Shown: in pieces, positions 62,201-64,000 of the stretch
Position numbering within the stretch: position 1 is the stretch's first letter
Layout of the letters: each line of letters starts with the position of its first letter
Assembly: GCA_030533445.1 (NCBI GenBank)
Contig: CM060076.1
Location: 6,582,501 to 6,646,500 of the forward strand
Origin: Cyprinodon diabolis
Lineage: Eukaryota; Chordata; Actinopteri; Cyprinodontiformes; Cyprinodontidae
DNA length: 64,000 nucleotides
Reading direction: 5' to 3'
Made by a program: the position numbers and the translations under genes
The notes under the pieces: model-generated
The model's database searches: none
Seen by the model: the letters and a program-made list of their open reading frames with translations, nothing else
What the model was told of the DNA's origin: nothing

Positions 62201-62825
62201 AACGTCCTCTGGGGGAAAAAAAAAGCAAGACTGTGAGATCAGGGGTTTGATTATATCGTTCCAACTGTTGTAAATCATTGCCTTTAGCTAACATTTAATT
62301 TGCTGTATGTTTGGTGATTTAAAAAAAAATACTTTGATCCCAGCTTTAGATTAAAATAACAGTTTTAAATTAATTTATTCAGACTATCAGAATGAAACAA
62401 GGCATAATCACAGAGAGATGATTTAGTTAAACTTTCATTTGGACTTTGCACTAAACTGCATTTCATCGGTTTATTTCTCATAGCAACCTGGACTCAAGGC
62501 AAACTACAAAGCTGTGAAGTTAGTGAAAATAAAACTTCTGTCAGTTTGAATAATTTTGTCTAAAAGCTCGAGTATTTTCAGGTTCTTCTCTCACATCTGA
62601 TCCCTTTATAAAAGGATGAAACATTGAGGCGAATGCTGAGACCAAGAGTCAGAAGGAATTATTGAACATGAGGGAACTTCAGAGCTTCACTCTACGTTTA
62701 AAAGCTATTTATGTTTCTCTCTAAATTTACCGATCTTGGGCCTCTGTTGATTATGCTCCTCGGGGTCATCCAGGAAGGCTGGCATGTAGTTATTGAGATC
62801 AGCCTGCAGACAGTGGACCAGATAC
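2179..62825 (-). CDS. afdn: Afadin (AFDN/MLLT4), partial, 18 exons, minus strand
   Basis: Joined minus-strand exons: 62731-62825, 61943-62208, 60304-60447, 60005-60203, 59783-59889, 53557-53637, 24678-24743, 24529-24602, 20936-21054, 16998-17198, 16573-16664, 16231-16425, 15806-15938, 13241-13643, 12879-13126, 12488-12702, 9127-9303, 2179-2313. All have AG acceptors and GT donors, all phases agree, and 2950 nt give about 983 codons with no stop. Afadin is known as the nectin- and F-actin-binding adaptor of adherens junctions. Order seen: end of the DIL domain (partial residues 1-125), linker, PDZ (about 274-365, GMGL carboxylate loop), proline-rich region with an eight-proline run, then a Glu/Arg-rich coiled coil. 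Matching to vertebrate afadin is from memory of the family. The start codon, RA and FHA domains lie right of the window and the final exon is uncertain. A second teleost afdn paralogue cannot be excluded. Confidence 0.95.
3065..3355 (+). mobile_element. L2-type LINE 3' end, 5'-truncated
   Basis: Same sequence as the 3' end of the L2 copy at 46805-49370, from CTTCTGTCTCCTTGAACCCC to the tail AAACTGAATTGAATTG. Flanked by an 8-bp direct repeat AACAAAAT (3057-3064 and 3356-3363), as expected of target-primed insertion. Non-coding. Confidence 0.88.
3780..4632. repeat. Tandem duplication, about 453-bp unit
   Basis: The segment starting CTAATTTAGATATCAGATAA at about 3780 recurs at about 4233 with few differences, including the landmark CCACTAGAGGGCGGCACATG in both. 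A third, more diverged part is seen upstream near 3580. The junction sequence CACTGAGTGCCCTATAAAG (3689 and about 4652) ends in GGTTAA or GTTAA, like a piggyBac-type terminus (TTAACCCTTTATAGGGC on the other strand). Confidence 0.75.
7116..7959. mobile_element. hAT-type non-autonomous element
   Basis: Termini CAGGGGTCATCGATTA and TAATCCATGACCTCTG are imperfect inverted repeats. Flanked by 8-bp ATATAGCG / ATATAGAG (7 of 8 match), a hAT-sized target duplication. No transposase frame. Contains a GC-rich stretch (7733-7815) also found inverted at about 39585-39660. Confidence 0.75.
9127..9303 (-). CDS. afdn: afdn exon: acidic coiled coil
   Basis: 177 nt, 59 codons. It encodes [40 protein letters not shown], and ends [11 protein letters not shown]. 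The Asp/Glu block is a hallmark of the afadin C-terminal region. The acceptor is cttag and the donor gtaaga. Confidence 0.95.
9523..9712. mobile_element. Short element related to 59350-59588, partial
   Basis: Matches the reverse complement of 59350-59588: CCGGGCAAACACCGTACGAT, TTTTTTGCCC, TCTCCAGT, GATCGGGC, ACTTTCAG, AAACATGTTTGAAAT. Only half of the element is kept. Superfamily not determined. Confidence 0.6.
9726..10325. mobile_element. CACTGG-terminal MITE, copy 1, interrupted
   Basis: Termini CACTGGAAAAA and TTTTTCCAGTG, interior with CTTATTTTAAG-type palindromic runs, as in four other copies (22152, 46021, 58769, 61346). Interrupted at 9803-10134 by a different dispersed repeat. No coding capacity. 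Confidence 0.8.
9803..10134. repeat. Dispersed fish repeat with TATATAGCGC motif
   Basis: Begins GGTAAATGGCATGTACTTAT followed by ATAGCGCC, contains AAAGCACTTTACAC and ends in CGCCACTGTCGCCCC. This resembles a very common teleost dispersed sequence, possibly a retroelement 3' end. It lies inside the MITE at 9726-10325, so it is the younger insertion. Confidence 0.6.
10564..11173. mobile_element. hAT-type MITE with perfect 8-bp target duplication
   Basis: Inverted termini CAGTGTTGTATAAAGTACT and ACTATACAACACTG; flanked by CGCATTAC at 10556-10563 and 11174-11181. Interior is a degenerate run of AAGTA/TACTT motifs. Non-coding. Confidence 0.9.
11189..12178. mobile_element. hAT-like element with a second element inside
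   Basis: Left end GCGGAGGTCTTCAAC and right end (reverse complement) GCGGGGGTCTTCAAAG are inverted. A second short element is nested at 11591-12102. I could not define a clean target duplication for the outer one. No transposase frame. Confidence 0.6.
11591..12102. mobile_element. Nested MITE with CAGGGTTCC termini
   Basis: Termini CAGGGTTCC and GGAACCCTG are perfect inverted repeats; subterminal runs of GACTTTTTAAG occur at both ends. This resembles a common fish hAT-type element. Lies inside 11189-12178. Confidence 0.7.
12248..12429. mobile_element. Probable degenerate GCCGGGC-family element
   Basis: Starts GCCGGAGTGG and ends CAGCGTATGCCCGGC, similar to the CAGTGTATGCCCGGC end of the copy at 59350-59588. 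Interior diverged. It lies directly next to the exon at 12488. Confidence 0.4.
12488..12702 (-). CDS. afdn: afdn exon: [21 protein letters not shown] segment
   Basis: 215 nt. It encodes [40 protein letters not shown], and ends [14 protein letters not shown]. This is highly conserved afadin sequence, with a helical, coiled-coil-prone C-terminal half. It starts two bases into an Ala codon and ends at a codon boundary. Confidence 0.95.
12879..13126 (-). CDS. afdn: afdn exon: coiled-coil start and Pro/His-rich segment
   Basis: 248 nt. It encodes [20 protein letters not shown], then a low-complexity Pro/His/Gln stretch ([33 protein letters not shown]) and ends SGANSS. The N-terminal part is conserved. 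The Pro/His stretch looks lineage-specific, longer than in mammals as I recall them. Confidence 0.93.
13241..13643 (-). CDS. afdn: afdn exon: polyproline region, longest exon
   Basis: 403 nt. It encodes [16 protein letters not shown], then GPGRWKTP, the profilin/SH3-type run [23 protein letters not shown], and ends [19 protein letters not shown], where the charged coiled coil starts. This is the second proline-rich and F-actin-binding part of afadin. No breaks. Confidence 0.95.
14330..14780 (+). other. Promoter-like block plus frameshifted short ORF
   Basis: A CCAAT-type ATTGG (about 14391), a GC box GGGCGGG and then an ATG at 14515 open 67 codons ([20 protein letters not shown] start). After PPSS the +1 frame reads [20 protein letters not shown], so one base change may have broken a longer acidic N-terminus. 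I do not recognise the protein. It may be the 5' end of a decayed transposon. Confidence 0.35.
15469..15747 (-). pseudogene. LINE reverse-transcriptase fragment, degenerate
   Basis: The minus strand encodes [20 protein letters not shown], the conserved RT motif that precedes YADD, then TQLYITM and EVLIFGP with the intervening YADD segment lost. Related to, but diverged from, the L2 RT at 46805. An internally deleted relic. Confidence 0.8.
15806..15938 (-). CDS. afdn: afdn exon: variable linker
   Basis: 133 nt. It encodes [20 protein letters not shown] and continues [20 protein letters not shown]. Phases match both neighbours and the splice sites are clean. The residues are less conserved than the flanking exons, so assignment rests on frame and position. 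Just left of it, at 15469-15747, is an unrelated reverse-transcriptase fragment. Confidence 0.85.
16231..16425 (-). CDS. afdn: afdn exon: Pro/Tyr-rich segment ([14 protein letters not shown])
   Basis: 195 nt, 65 codons, phase 0 at both ends. It encodes [20 protein letters not shown], then [13 protein letters not shown], and ends [10 protein letters not shown]. It corresponds to the conserved afadin segment after the [10 protein letters not shown] motif. Confidence 0.93.
16573..16664 (-). CDS. afdn: afdn exon: Ser/Thr-rich linker ([10 protein letters not shown])
   Basis: 92 nt. It encodes [20 protein letters not shown] and ends [12 protein letters not shown] placed the acceptor at cactag rather than at the gatcag 5 nt further on, because only the former completes the split Asn codon of the previous exon and keeps the frame. 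Confidence 0.9.
16998..17198 (-). CDS. afdn: afdn exon: post-PDZ linker, with tandem CAG acceptors
   Basis: 201 nt in its longest form. It encodes [20 protein letters not shown], then [18 protein letters not shown] and ends [13 protein letters not shown]. The 3' splice site is a CAGCAGCAG run, so three in-frame acceptors exist (exon ends at 17198, 17195 or 17192) that would drop zero, one or two residues. The donor is gtaagt. Confidence 0.92.
17777..18328 (+). mobile_element. Element carrying a helicase N-terminal fragment, copy 1
   Basis: Starts TAGCCTCGTGAGACC and ends GGAGTCAGGTTA, so the ends share only TArCCT. Flanked by a perfect 9-bp repeat AGACTCACC (17768-17776, 18329-18337). The uninterrupted site is visible in the sister MITE near 36272. 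Carries an upstream CCAAT box and an ATG with a good start context. A 9-bp duplication fits Mutator- or Merlin-like integration, but the superfamily is not proven. Confidence 0.8.
17957..18181 (+). pseudogene. Truncated RecQ/DEAD-type helicase N-terminus
   Basis: From the ATG at 17957: [20 protein letters not shown], then [20 protein letters not shown] and LLPTGFGKS, which is the Q-like region and Walker A loop (GFGKS) of a RecQ-type superfamily-2 helicase. The frame then runs into unrelated sequence ([10 protein letters not shown]) and stops, so the ATPase core (DEAH box, motifs III-VI) is missing. A 73-nt upstream stretch has a CCAAT box. Not functional as a helicase. Either an internally deleted transposon gene or a captured gene 5' end. 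Confidence 0.75.
19795..20720. mobile_element. tRNA-derived SINE interrupted by nested elements
   Basis: A box-A-like GTGCGGCAGTGCGGCAGGGG and a box-B-like GGTTTGAATCTCA about 60 nt later start at about 19799. The matching downstream piece (CCCCATCTCTCTAATCCCAT) resumes at about 20685. Between them is an insertion with inverted ends GTGCGAAATAC / GTATTTCGCAC (about 19918-20680), which itself holds a LINE tail. Confidence 0.55.
20140..20430 (+). mobile_element. LINE 3' end with TCTAA tail
   Basis: GTGACCAGTGAATTTCTCCG followed by ATCAATAAAGCTCATC and a tail of TCTAA repeats (to about 20428). This is the typical 3' end of a fish non-LTR element with pentamer tail. CA and TCTG simple repeats lie just upstream (20068-20128). 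Confidence 0.6.
20936..21054 (-). CDS. afdn: afdn exon: last helix and strand of PDZ
   Basis: 119 nt. It encodes [20 protein letters not shown] and continues [19 protein letters not shown]. The first part is the ligand-flanking alpha helix and last beta strand of the PDZ domain. The exon ends one base into a codon, at donor gtaagc. Confidence 0.95.
22152..22410. mobile_element. CACTGG-terminal MITE, copy 2, right end lost
   Basis: Starts CACTGGAAAAACAATCTAGA; interior TTAAGTGTATTTGCCCTTAA and ATGGAATGAGTATTT as in the other copies. Runs to AAGAAAAAATGACTCATC and then diverges before the expected TTTTTCCAGTG end. Confidence 0.8.
22448..22790 (+). mobile_element. Diverged helicase-fragment element, third copy
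   Basis: Begins TAGCCTAGTAAACC, like the TAGCCTC start of the other two. It has a CCAAT box (about 22543) and a GC box GGGCGGGG (about 22592) before the ATG. The right end is not defined, so the target duplication cannot be checked. See the reading frame at 22639. Confidence 0.6.
22639..22782 (+). pseudogene. Second type of helicase N-terminal fragment
   Basis: ATG at 22639 gives [20 protein letters not shown], then [20 protein letters not shown] and V-stop. It aligns position for position with the MAAS...[20 protein letters not shown] frame of the other two copies but is far diverged. It ends just before the LPTG-GKS Walker A loop. A RecQ-like origin is inferred from this alignment. Confidence 0.6.
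24529..24602 (-). CDS. afdn: afdn exon: PDZ domain, GDQLLSVDG strand-turn
   Basis: 74 nt. It encodes [20 protein letters not shown] and ends LSQER, with the Arg codon split to the next exon. Only a 75-bp intron (24603-24677) separates it from the preceding exon, so these two short PDZ exons lie close together. Confidence 0.95.
24678..24743 (-). CDS. afdn: afdn exon: middle of the PDZ domain
   Basis: 66 nt, 22 codons in phase 0. It encodes [20 protein letters not shown] followed by DM. This directly continues the LSIVAAK of the exon at 53557, so no exon is missing from the intervening 28.8 kb for this isoform. Confidence 0.95.
24780..26520 (-). mobile_element. Degenerate retroelement 3' remnant, interrupted by a hAT
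   Basis: 24810-25015 contains GTGCGAAAAGGAGTAGGAAG, a sequence I recall from the 3' regions of fish LINEs. AT-rich sequence resumes at 26318-26520. The hAT-type element 25024-26317 splits it. Orientation and family are uncertain. Confidence 0.4.
25024..26317. mobile_element. hAT-type element with TAGGGCTGCAAC termini
   Basis: Ends TAGGGCTGCAACAACGA and TCGTTAGTTGCAGCCCTA; flanked by ATATATAT on both sides (25016-25023, 26318-26325), the 8 bp expected of hAT though in a TA-rich setting. 1294 bp. Subterminal ATCGAT/TCGATTAATCGA motifs. No intact transposase. Confidence 0.85.
27340..28630 (+). mobile_element. L2-type LINE copy, 5'-truncated, with SINE inside
   Basis: Matches the end of the RT frame and the 3' untranslated part of the copy at 46805-49370. 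The coding end ([10 protein letters not shown] equivalent, 27887-27919) is separated from upstream RT sequence by a SINE that replaced about 20 nt. Ends at the GTAAAGTGCC / AAATAAATTGAATT tail. Non-functional. Confidence 0.85.
27573..27886 (+). mobile_element. tRNA-derived SINE inserted in the L2 copy
   Basis: Pol III-type box A (TAGCAGTGGGTAGCAGTG) and box B (GGGTTCAATTCCC) in the first 70 nt, then GTGATGGACGGGTGACCTGT and CACCAGCACCCC, ending in a GGATGGATGGA-type tail. A standard teleost SINE layout. Confidence 0.8.
31414..33013. mobile_element. AT-rich fold-back element with 16-bp direct repeats
   Basis: 1600 bp. Ends TATGGAGAGCC and GGCTCTCCATA match perfectly. The flanks carry a perfect 16-bp direct repeat TAGAGTGAACTTTGTT (31398-31413, 33014-33029). 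The interior is one long inverted repeat: right arm about 32390-32997, left arm about 31414-32340 with extra internal duplications, meeting at a short centre near 32345-32385. Arms consist of degenerate CATTTTTCATTTATC-like units. No reading frame. The right end has a second copy of GGCTCTCCATA. Confidence 0.85.
36136..36859. mobile_element. TTAAAGGTATA-terminal MITE, copy 2, split
   Basis: Left end TTAAAGGTATAAAGGAGGAT, right end CCCCAATACCTTTAA. Its left part matches the reverse complement of the right part of the copy at 17535-18473 and vice versa. Interrupted by another MITE at 36296-36690. It keeps the uninterrupted target of the helicase-fragment element. Confidence 0.85.
36296..36690. 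mobile_element. CCGTAATTTTCGGACTAT MITE (pogo/Tc1-like)
   Basis: Ends CCGTAATTTTCGGACTAT and ATAGTCCGAAAATTAC, inserted at TA. Comparison with the sister MITE shows the joined flank GGAAAAATTACAAATCC. Terminal motif is close to that of the pogo-like element at 39958, suggesting a related transposase. Non-coding. Confidence 0.75.
39361..39555 (+). pseudogene. BED zinc finger fragment of a hAT transposase
   Basis: Frame 39361-39555 reads [20 protein letters not shown], then [20 protein letters not shown]. The W..F start, C-x2-C pair and N-x-TNM end are the pattern of BED-type zinc fingers at the N-terminus of hAT transposases and ZBED proteins. It stops right after, before the His pair. The nearby hAT end at 39824 supports a transposon origin. 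Confidence 0.65.
39560..39824. mobile_element. hAT-type terminal region, left end not found
   Basis: The right end reads, on the minus strand, TAGGAGTGGAACGGTTCACA followed by AATCCACGGTTCGG, a typical teleost hAT terminus. Together with the BED finger at 39361 it marks a deleted hAT element. 39585-39660 matches 7733-7815 in inverted orientation. Confidence 0.55.
39958..41849 (+). mobile_element. Pogo-like element nested in the Tc1 terminal repeat
   Basis: Ends CCGTATTTTCAAGACTATAA and ATGGTCGTGAAAATACGG; TA duplicated (39956-39957, 41850-41851). The empty site is readable in the right Tc1 terminal repeat (AAGTATTTGGTCA). The interior has two copies of a transposase segment (about 40081-40207 and 40548-40680) and two copies of a 3' segment (about 41047-41120, 41614-41690), so it is rearranged. 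Confidence 0.85.
40534..41052 (+). pseudogene. Pogo-type (CENP-B DDE) transposase C-terminal half, broken
   Basis: Reads [20 protein letters not shown], then frame-broken pieces ([10 protein letters not shown], then after further breaks [20 protein letters not shown] at 40786), and ends in an acidic tail EDDDFDGFD at 41052. This is the pattern of pogo/Tigger-like transposases. At least two frame breaks and a stop remove the DDE core, so it is inactive. Confidence 0.7.
41876..42898 (-). CDS. Tc1/mariner-family transposase, intact ORF
   Basis: 340 codons, ATG at 42898, no frame break. This is the full length usual for fish Tc1-type transposases. N-terminal paired-like DNA-binding domain (about residues 1-110: [31 protein letters not shown]). 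Then the DD34E catalytic core: D in [11 protein letters not shown] (about 153), D in [12 protein letters not shown] (about 245), E in [11 protein letters not shown] (about 280). [11 protein letters not shown] is the Gly-rich box. Known role: cut-and-paste transposition at TA. Its terminal repeats are damaged, but the protein could act on sister copies if expressed. Confidence 0.95.
   Translation of the reverse strand: MAKTKELSKDTRNKIIDLHQAGKSESAIGKQLGVKKSTVGSNIRKWKTYKTTDNLPRSGAPRKISPRGVKMITRTVSKNPRTTRGDLVNDLQRAGTKVKKATISNTLRRQGLKSCSARRVPLLKPVHVKARLKFAREHLDDSDDDWENIIWSDETKIELFGKNSPRRVWRRENAELHPKNTIPTVKHGGGNIMLWGCFSAKGPGRLIRVKERMNGAMYRQILSENLLPSARALKRKRGWVFQHDNDPKHTARVMKEWLRKKHFKVLEWPSQSPDLNPIENLWRELKVRVAQRQPQNITALEEICMEEWAKIPATVCENLVKTYRKRLISVIANKGYITKY
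43104..43175. repeat. (TA)n microsatellite
   Basis: About 36 TA units. It truncates the Tc1 right terminal repeat on its left and is the target of the hAT-like element on its right. Confidence 0.95.
43176..43762. mobile_element. hAT-type MITE with GGGCTGGGCGATA termini
   Basis: Ends GGGCTGGGCGATAATT and ATATCGCCCAGCCCTA, with ATCGAT-rich subterminal motifs, in TA repeats that continue after it (43763-43779). The target duplication cannot be resolved in the TA tract. Contains no transposase. Confidence 0.75.
43819..43855. repeat. Perfect 16-bp hairpin
   Basis: TATCTATCCTCCCTGT, five-base loop, ACAGGGAGGATAGATA. Stands alone, with no coding sequence and no T tract next to it. Confidence 0.8.
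44158..44195. repeat. (GT)n microsatellite
   Basis: Uninterrupted run of GT units, about 38 bp, probably length-variable. Confidence 0.9.
46021..46304. mobile_element. CACTGG-terminal MITE, copy 3
   Basis: Starts CACTGGAAGGATCTAGAAAT and ends CTATTTTTTCAGTG; interior TTAAGTGTATTTACCCTTAA and TTCTTATTTGAAG as in the sister copies. Non-coding. Confidence 0.8.
46796..48646 (+). CDS. L2-type LINE reverse transcriptase, 5'-truncated
   Basis: 616 codons open, though the first few, including the ATG at 46796, come from flanking DNA and the target duplication. RT landmarks: [20 protein letters not shown] (motif 1 region), [53 protein letters not shown] and the catalytic [12 protein letters not shown] with the YADD aspartates. 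The thumb follows, and the C-terminal [11 protein letters not shown] matches the family end. The N-terminal endonuclease is missing, so it cannot retrotranspose by itself. No stop or frameshift, suggesting recent insertion. Confidence 0.95.
   Translation: MFLLYKRTLCKARAAYFSSLIEENKNNPRFLFNTVAKLTQSHSSVEPSIPPALSSNDFMGFFINKIDLIKNKIISTPLSAIVPEVVMESEPGLDCFDPVELSELAKLLSSSKPSTCMLDPVPTRLFKEVFPLISSSILDVINLSLLQGYVPKAFKVAVIKPLPKKPSLDPDDLVNYRPISNLPFLSKILEKVVAKQVCDHLHHNELFEEFQSGFRAHHSTETALVKVTNDILMASDNGLVSVLVLLDLSAAFDTVDHNILLERLEYFVGIKGTALDWFKSYLSDRIQFVYVNDRSSTRSKVTCGVPQGSVLGPILFTLYMLPIGRVIRQHGINFHFYADDTQLYMSIDPDEANPLHRLQACHEDIKTWMTLNFLLLNADKTEVIVFGPESLKKKLISQSLHLDGIKLISDNKVKNLGVIFDQDLSFKSQIKEVSRISFFHLRNIAKIRNLLSRGDAEKLVHAFVTSRLDYCNSLLSGSPQTVVKRLQLIQNAAARVLMKIKKRDHISPILASLHWLPVKSRIEFKILLLTYKALNGQAPSYIRDMIVPYVPNRAFRSQSAGLLVVPRISKGRMGGRSFSYQAPLLWNQLPVLVREADTLSTFKTRLKTFLFDKAYS
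46805..49370 (+). mobile_element. L2-type LINE, 5'-truncated, RT frame intact
   Basis: Flanked by an 8-bp direct repeat TGTTTCTG (46797-46804, 49371-49378). Starts inside the RT gene and ends with the TGAATTGAAT-type tail. Lacks the endonuclease domain. About 720 nt of 3' untranslated region follow the stop at 48646. Two further truncated copies of the same family are at 3065 and 27340, and a diverged relic at 15469. Confidence 0.9.
53557..53637 (-). CDS. afdn: afdn exon: first beta strands of the PDZ domain
   Basis: 81 nt, 27 codons, phase 0 at both ends. It encodes [20 protein letters not shown] followed by LSIVAAK. GMGL is the carboxylate-binding loop that in afadin receives the nectin C-terminus. 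The rest of the domain is 28.8 kb away at 24743, across the largest intron of the window. Confidence 0.95.
55035..55529 (+). mobile_element. Element carrying a helicase N-terminal fragment, copy 2
   Basis: Starts TAGCCTCACTCGCAGATC and ends GGAGTCAGGTTA, as copy 1. Flanked by CTGAAATAT (55026-55034, 55530-55538), again 9 bp. Nearly identical to copy 1 in the CCAAT-promoter and ATG part, with a different internal deletion: it keeps AGAGTTTGATCTATCAATTG after the Walker A loop. Confidence 0.8.
55178..55333 (+). pseudogene. Truncated helicase N-terminus, copy 2, frameshifted
   Basis: The ATG at 55178 opens [20 protein letters not shown], then [14 protein letters not shown] small deletion before the glycine loop shifts the frame. 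In the other frame one still reads [16 protein letters not shown], the Walker A segment. This copy extends further into the helicase than copy 1, which confirms the RecQ-like origin of the segment. Confidence 0.7.
56255..56650 (-). mobile_element. Retroelement 3' remnant, antisense
   Basis: GGCAAGGCGAATTTATTTGT followed by ATAGCACAATTC and CAAAGTGCTTTACATGA is a common teleost retroelement 3' end, here inverted. It continues to about 56650 (GGAAGTTTGTTCCAGATAAG). No reading frame. Confidence 0.55.
58361..59210. mobile_element. hAT-type element hosting a MITE
   Basis: Ends TAGGGCTGGGTATTTTCG and TTTACCCAGCCCTA; flanks AGAAAGAG (58353-58360) and AAAAAGAG (59211-59218), 7 of 8. Subterminal AATCGATTAATTTCGATT motifs. 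The CACTGC MITE at 58769-59059 is inserted inside. Confidence 0.85.
58769..59059. mobile_element. CACTGC-terminal MITE, copy 4
   Basis: Ends CACTGCAAAAAAATGAAATC and GATTTTTGCAGTG-like, with TA on both sides (58767-58768, 59060-59061), suggesting TA target preference. Lies within the hAT element 58361-59210. Confidence 0.8.
59350..59588. mobile_element. Short element with GCCGGGCATACACT termini
   Basis: 239 bp. GCCGGGCATACACT at the left is mirrored as AGTGTATGCCCGGC at the right. Related pieces at 9523-9712 and 12248-12429. Target duplication not clear. Confidence 0.7.
59783..59889 (-). CDS. afdn: afdn exon: DIL-PDZ linker, second part
   Basis: 107 nt. It encodes [20 protein letters not shown] and ends [16 protein letters not shown] at a codon boundary. 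The donor is gtacgg and the acceptor ttgcag. The last ten residues are less conserved than the rest, as expected just before the PDZ domain. Confidence 0.93.
60005..60203 (-). CDS. afdn: afdn exon: DIL-PDZ linker, first part
   Basis: 199 nt. It encodes [20 protein letters not shown], then an acidic [20 protein letters not shown] stretch and [12 protein letters not shown]. It ends one base into a Gly codon completed by the next exon. This is strongly conserved afadin linker sequence with no frame breaks. Confidence 0.95.
60304..60447 (-). CDS. afdn: afdn exon: end of DIL domain
   Basis: 144 nt, 48 codons, both ends at codon boundaries. It encodes [20 protein letters not shown] and ends DEPYIPP. 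The sequence is that expected of afadin at the C-terminal end of the DIL fold. The donor is gtaagac and the acceptor cttcag. Confidence 0.95.
60755..61298. mobile_element. hAT-type MITE with perfect 8-bp duplication
   Basis: Ends AGGGTTGTCAAAAGTATCG and GTTGTGACAACCCTAG; flanks ACGTAACT (60747-60754, 61299-61306). Interior has repeated GTATCGATAC motifs. Non-coding. Confidence 0.9.
61346..61628. mobile_element. CACTGG-terminal MITE, copy 5
   Basis: Ends CACTGGAAAAACAATCTAGA and TTTTTTTTTCCAGTG. Interior parallels the other copies. Lies about 310 bp from the exon at 61943. Confidence 0.85.
61943..62208 (-). CDS. afdn: afdn exon: core of the dilute (DIL) domain
   Basis: 266 nt. It encodes [20 protein letters not shown], then a Leu/Phe-rich helix and an [18 protein letters not shown] end. 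This is the conserved DIL core shared by afadin and class V myosins. The exon ends at a codon boundary. The acceptor (cccag) and donor (gtaaaa) are clean. The next exon starts [10 protein letters not shown] in phase 0. Confidence 0.95.
62731..62825 (-). CDS. afdn: afdn exon: DIL domain start (first exon in window)
   Basis: 95 nt, read on the minus strand after a CAG acceptor and ending at a GT donor. It encodes [20 protein letters not shown] and then [11 protein letters not shown], the start of the afadin dilute domain seen in this window. It begins one base into a codon and ends one base into the next, which the following exon completes as Glu. Confidence 0.93.
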
Positions 62826-63097
62826 CTGCCAGAGACGTCACAGATCATTAACAAGAAAATCTGAAAACAGTCACACAGTGAAAAAAGGATGGAAACTCAG
62901 CTTATCACAGCTATAAATCCCAAAGATTAGTGACATTAAGGGACTTGGCTTAAATTAGGGATAATTTAAGAAATCATTTGGACTACACACATTACAAAAA
63001 GTTAATTTTGGTTGAAAAGCCTAAATAGTTGCATAAAAAACAATATATGTGTTGTTCTGTTCATAATATTTATTCAATAATTGAAGAGAACAATATG

Positions 63098-64000
63098 GAA
63101 GAGGATTAGGGCCATTGAAAAAAAAAAAAGGTAACTGATTTTTAAATTCTATTTCAGTTTAAAATGGGGAAAAAAGTCAGAATTCTGACTTAAATCTCAG
63201 AATTCTGACTTTAATCTCAGAATTCTGACTTTTTTCTCAGAATTCTGACAGATAGCAAACATGCTAGCATCAAGCCGTAGCCATGTCTGTTTTAGAGATT
63301 AGCTCTCTTGTTTTAATTACCTTCTGCTCCTCCATTAATGAGGGGACCCCTCGGGCACGTAAAAAGTTGCCTAATTCCATCATTTTCTACCAATGTGTTA
63401 CTGGCCCTCGCAAACAACTCACATCTTTGTCAGTGAAGCTGAGTGCTCCCACATCTCTTCCTTCATGGTGCCCATCTACATTAACATCCACAATTCTGAG
63501 ATTAAAGTCAGAATTCTGAGAAAAAAGTCAGAATTCTGATATTAACCCTCTAAAGCCCGATGCAAGAATAAAACAAAACAGAAAATTACTTTTTTTGGTA
63601 TGAAGTCCTTATTTGGCCTTTTAACAAAATATGTAAAAAGAAAAAACAGAAATACATTTTTGATATTAATAATTTATTACTATGCAATAAGTCAAGATTA
63701 TTTTTTGTGTAGTCTTCTGCCCTCTGTTATCAGGTATATCTGATTGTGTACAATAGGATTTTGAGCAAAGTTTTTACCATTAAATTATGCAAAAGGTGTC
63801 AGATGCAAAACATTTCAGAAACCGTATGTATCAAATATGATACATTTAGCATTATAGGGTTAAAGTCAGAATTCTGAGAAAAAAGTCAGAATTCTGAGAT
63901 TAAAGTCAGAATTCTGAGATTAAAGTCAGAATTCTGAGATTAAAGTCAGTTGTTCCCCATACTAAACTGAAATAAAATTTAAAAATCAGTTAACTTCTTT
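63098..64000. mobile_element. Inverted-repeat element with TCAGAATTCTGA arrays, right end cut
   Basis: Left arm AACTGATTTTTAAATTCTAT, ATTTCAGTTTA and ATGGGGA is mirrored at 63950-63995. Inside each arm are 3-6 copies of a roughly 20-bp unit with the palindrome TCAGAATTCTGA (63178-63248 and 63492-63947). The unit ends CTTTAATC or CTTTTTTC. The element runs off the window. No transposase. Confidence 0.8.
63546..63859. mobile_element. piggyBac-like MITE at TTAA inside the array
   Basis: Flanked by TTAA (63542-63545, 63860-63863); ends CCCTCTAAAGCCC and (reverse complement of the right end) CCCTATAATGCTA. Removing it and one TTAA gives TCTGATATTAAAGTCAGAAT, close to the normal array unit TCTGAGATTAAAGTCAGAAT. 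314 bp, non-coding. Confidence 0.8.

Larger units (their letters stand above)
62826..64000 (-). other. afdn intron, continues past the right edge
   Basis: From 63098 on it is an inverted-repeat element with GAATTC arrays; 62830-63090 has nothing recognisable. The next afadin exon upstream is outside the window. Confidence 0.8.

Overview
This is a piece of a vertebrate, almost certainly teleost, nuclear genome. The grounds are GT/AG-spliced short exons in AT-rich introns, and a repeat set of fish type: an L2-clade LINE with a TGAATTGAAT-type tail, a Tc1-like transposon with an intact transposase, many hAT-type short elements and tRNA-derived SINEs. The repeat mix would suit a percomorph, perhaps a killifish-like species, but that is only an impression.

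The only host gene I can support is afadin (AFDN/MLLT4) on the minus strand. It is read from right to left: 18 exons between 62825 and 2179 join in one consistent reading frame. They encode about 983 residues running from inside the dilute (DIL) domain, through the PDZ domain, the proline-rich and actin-binding region, to the charged coiled-coil C-terminus. The 5' exons (RA and FHA domains) lie to the right of the window. At the left edge, 986-1093 is a plausible in-frame terminal exon that would give a short alternative C-terminus; otherwise the last exons lie off the left side.

Layout on the + strand: 1-2178, candidate terminal exon and 3' sequence; 2179-2313, last firm coiled-coil exon; 2314-9126, intron with a tandem duplication and a hAT-type element; 9127-17198, eight exons for the actin-binding and proline-rich part, with nested hAT-type elements; 17199-24528, introns holding helicase-fragment elements and a SINE nest; 20936-24743, three exons of the second half of the PDZ domain; 24744-53556, one 28.8-kb intron that splits the PDZ domain and is packed with mobile DNA; 53557-53637, first PDZ exon; 59783-62825, five exons of the DIL-to-PDZ part; 63098-64000, a long inverted-repeat element with another element inside it.

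The most unusual items are mobile. (1) A 1.6-kb AT-rich fold-back element (31414-33013) is flanked by a perfect 16-bp direct repeat. (2) Two elements (17777-18328, 55035-55529), each with a 9-bp target duplication, carry a CCAAT promoter-like stretch and the first ~60 codons of a RecQ/DEAD-type helicase; a diverged relative lies at 22448. (3) A Tc1-like element with a full-length DD34E transposase has its terminal repeat split by a pogo-like element. (4) A TTAA-flanked insertion sits inside a GAATTC repeat array. Several nests can be dated relative to one another because empty sites can be read from sister copies.
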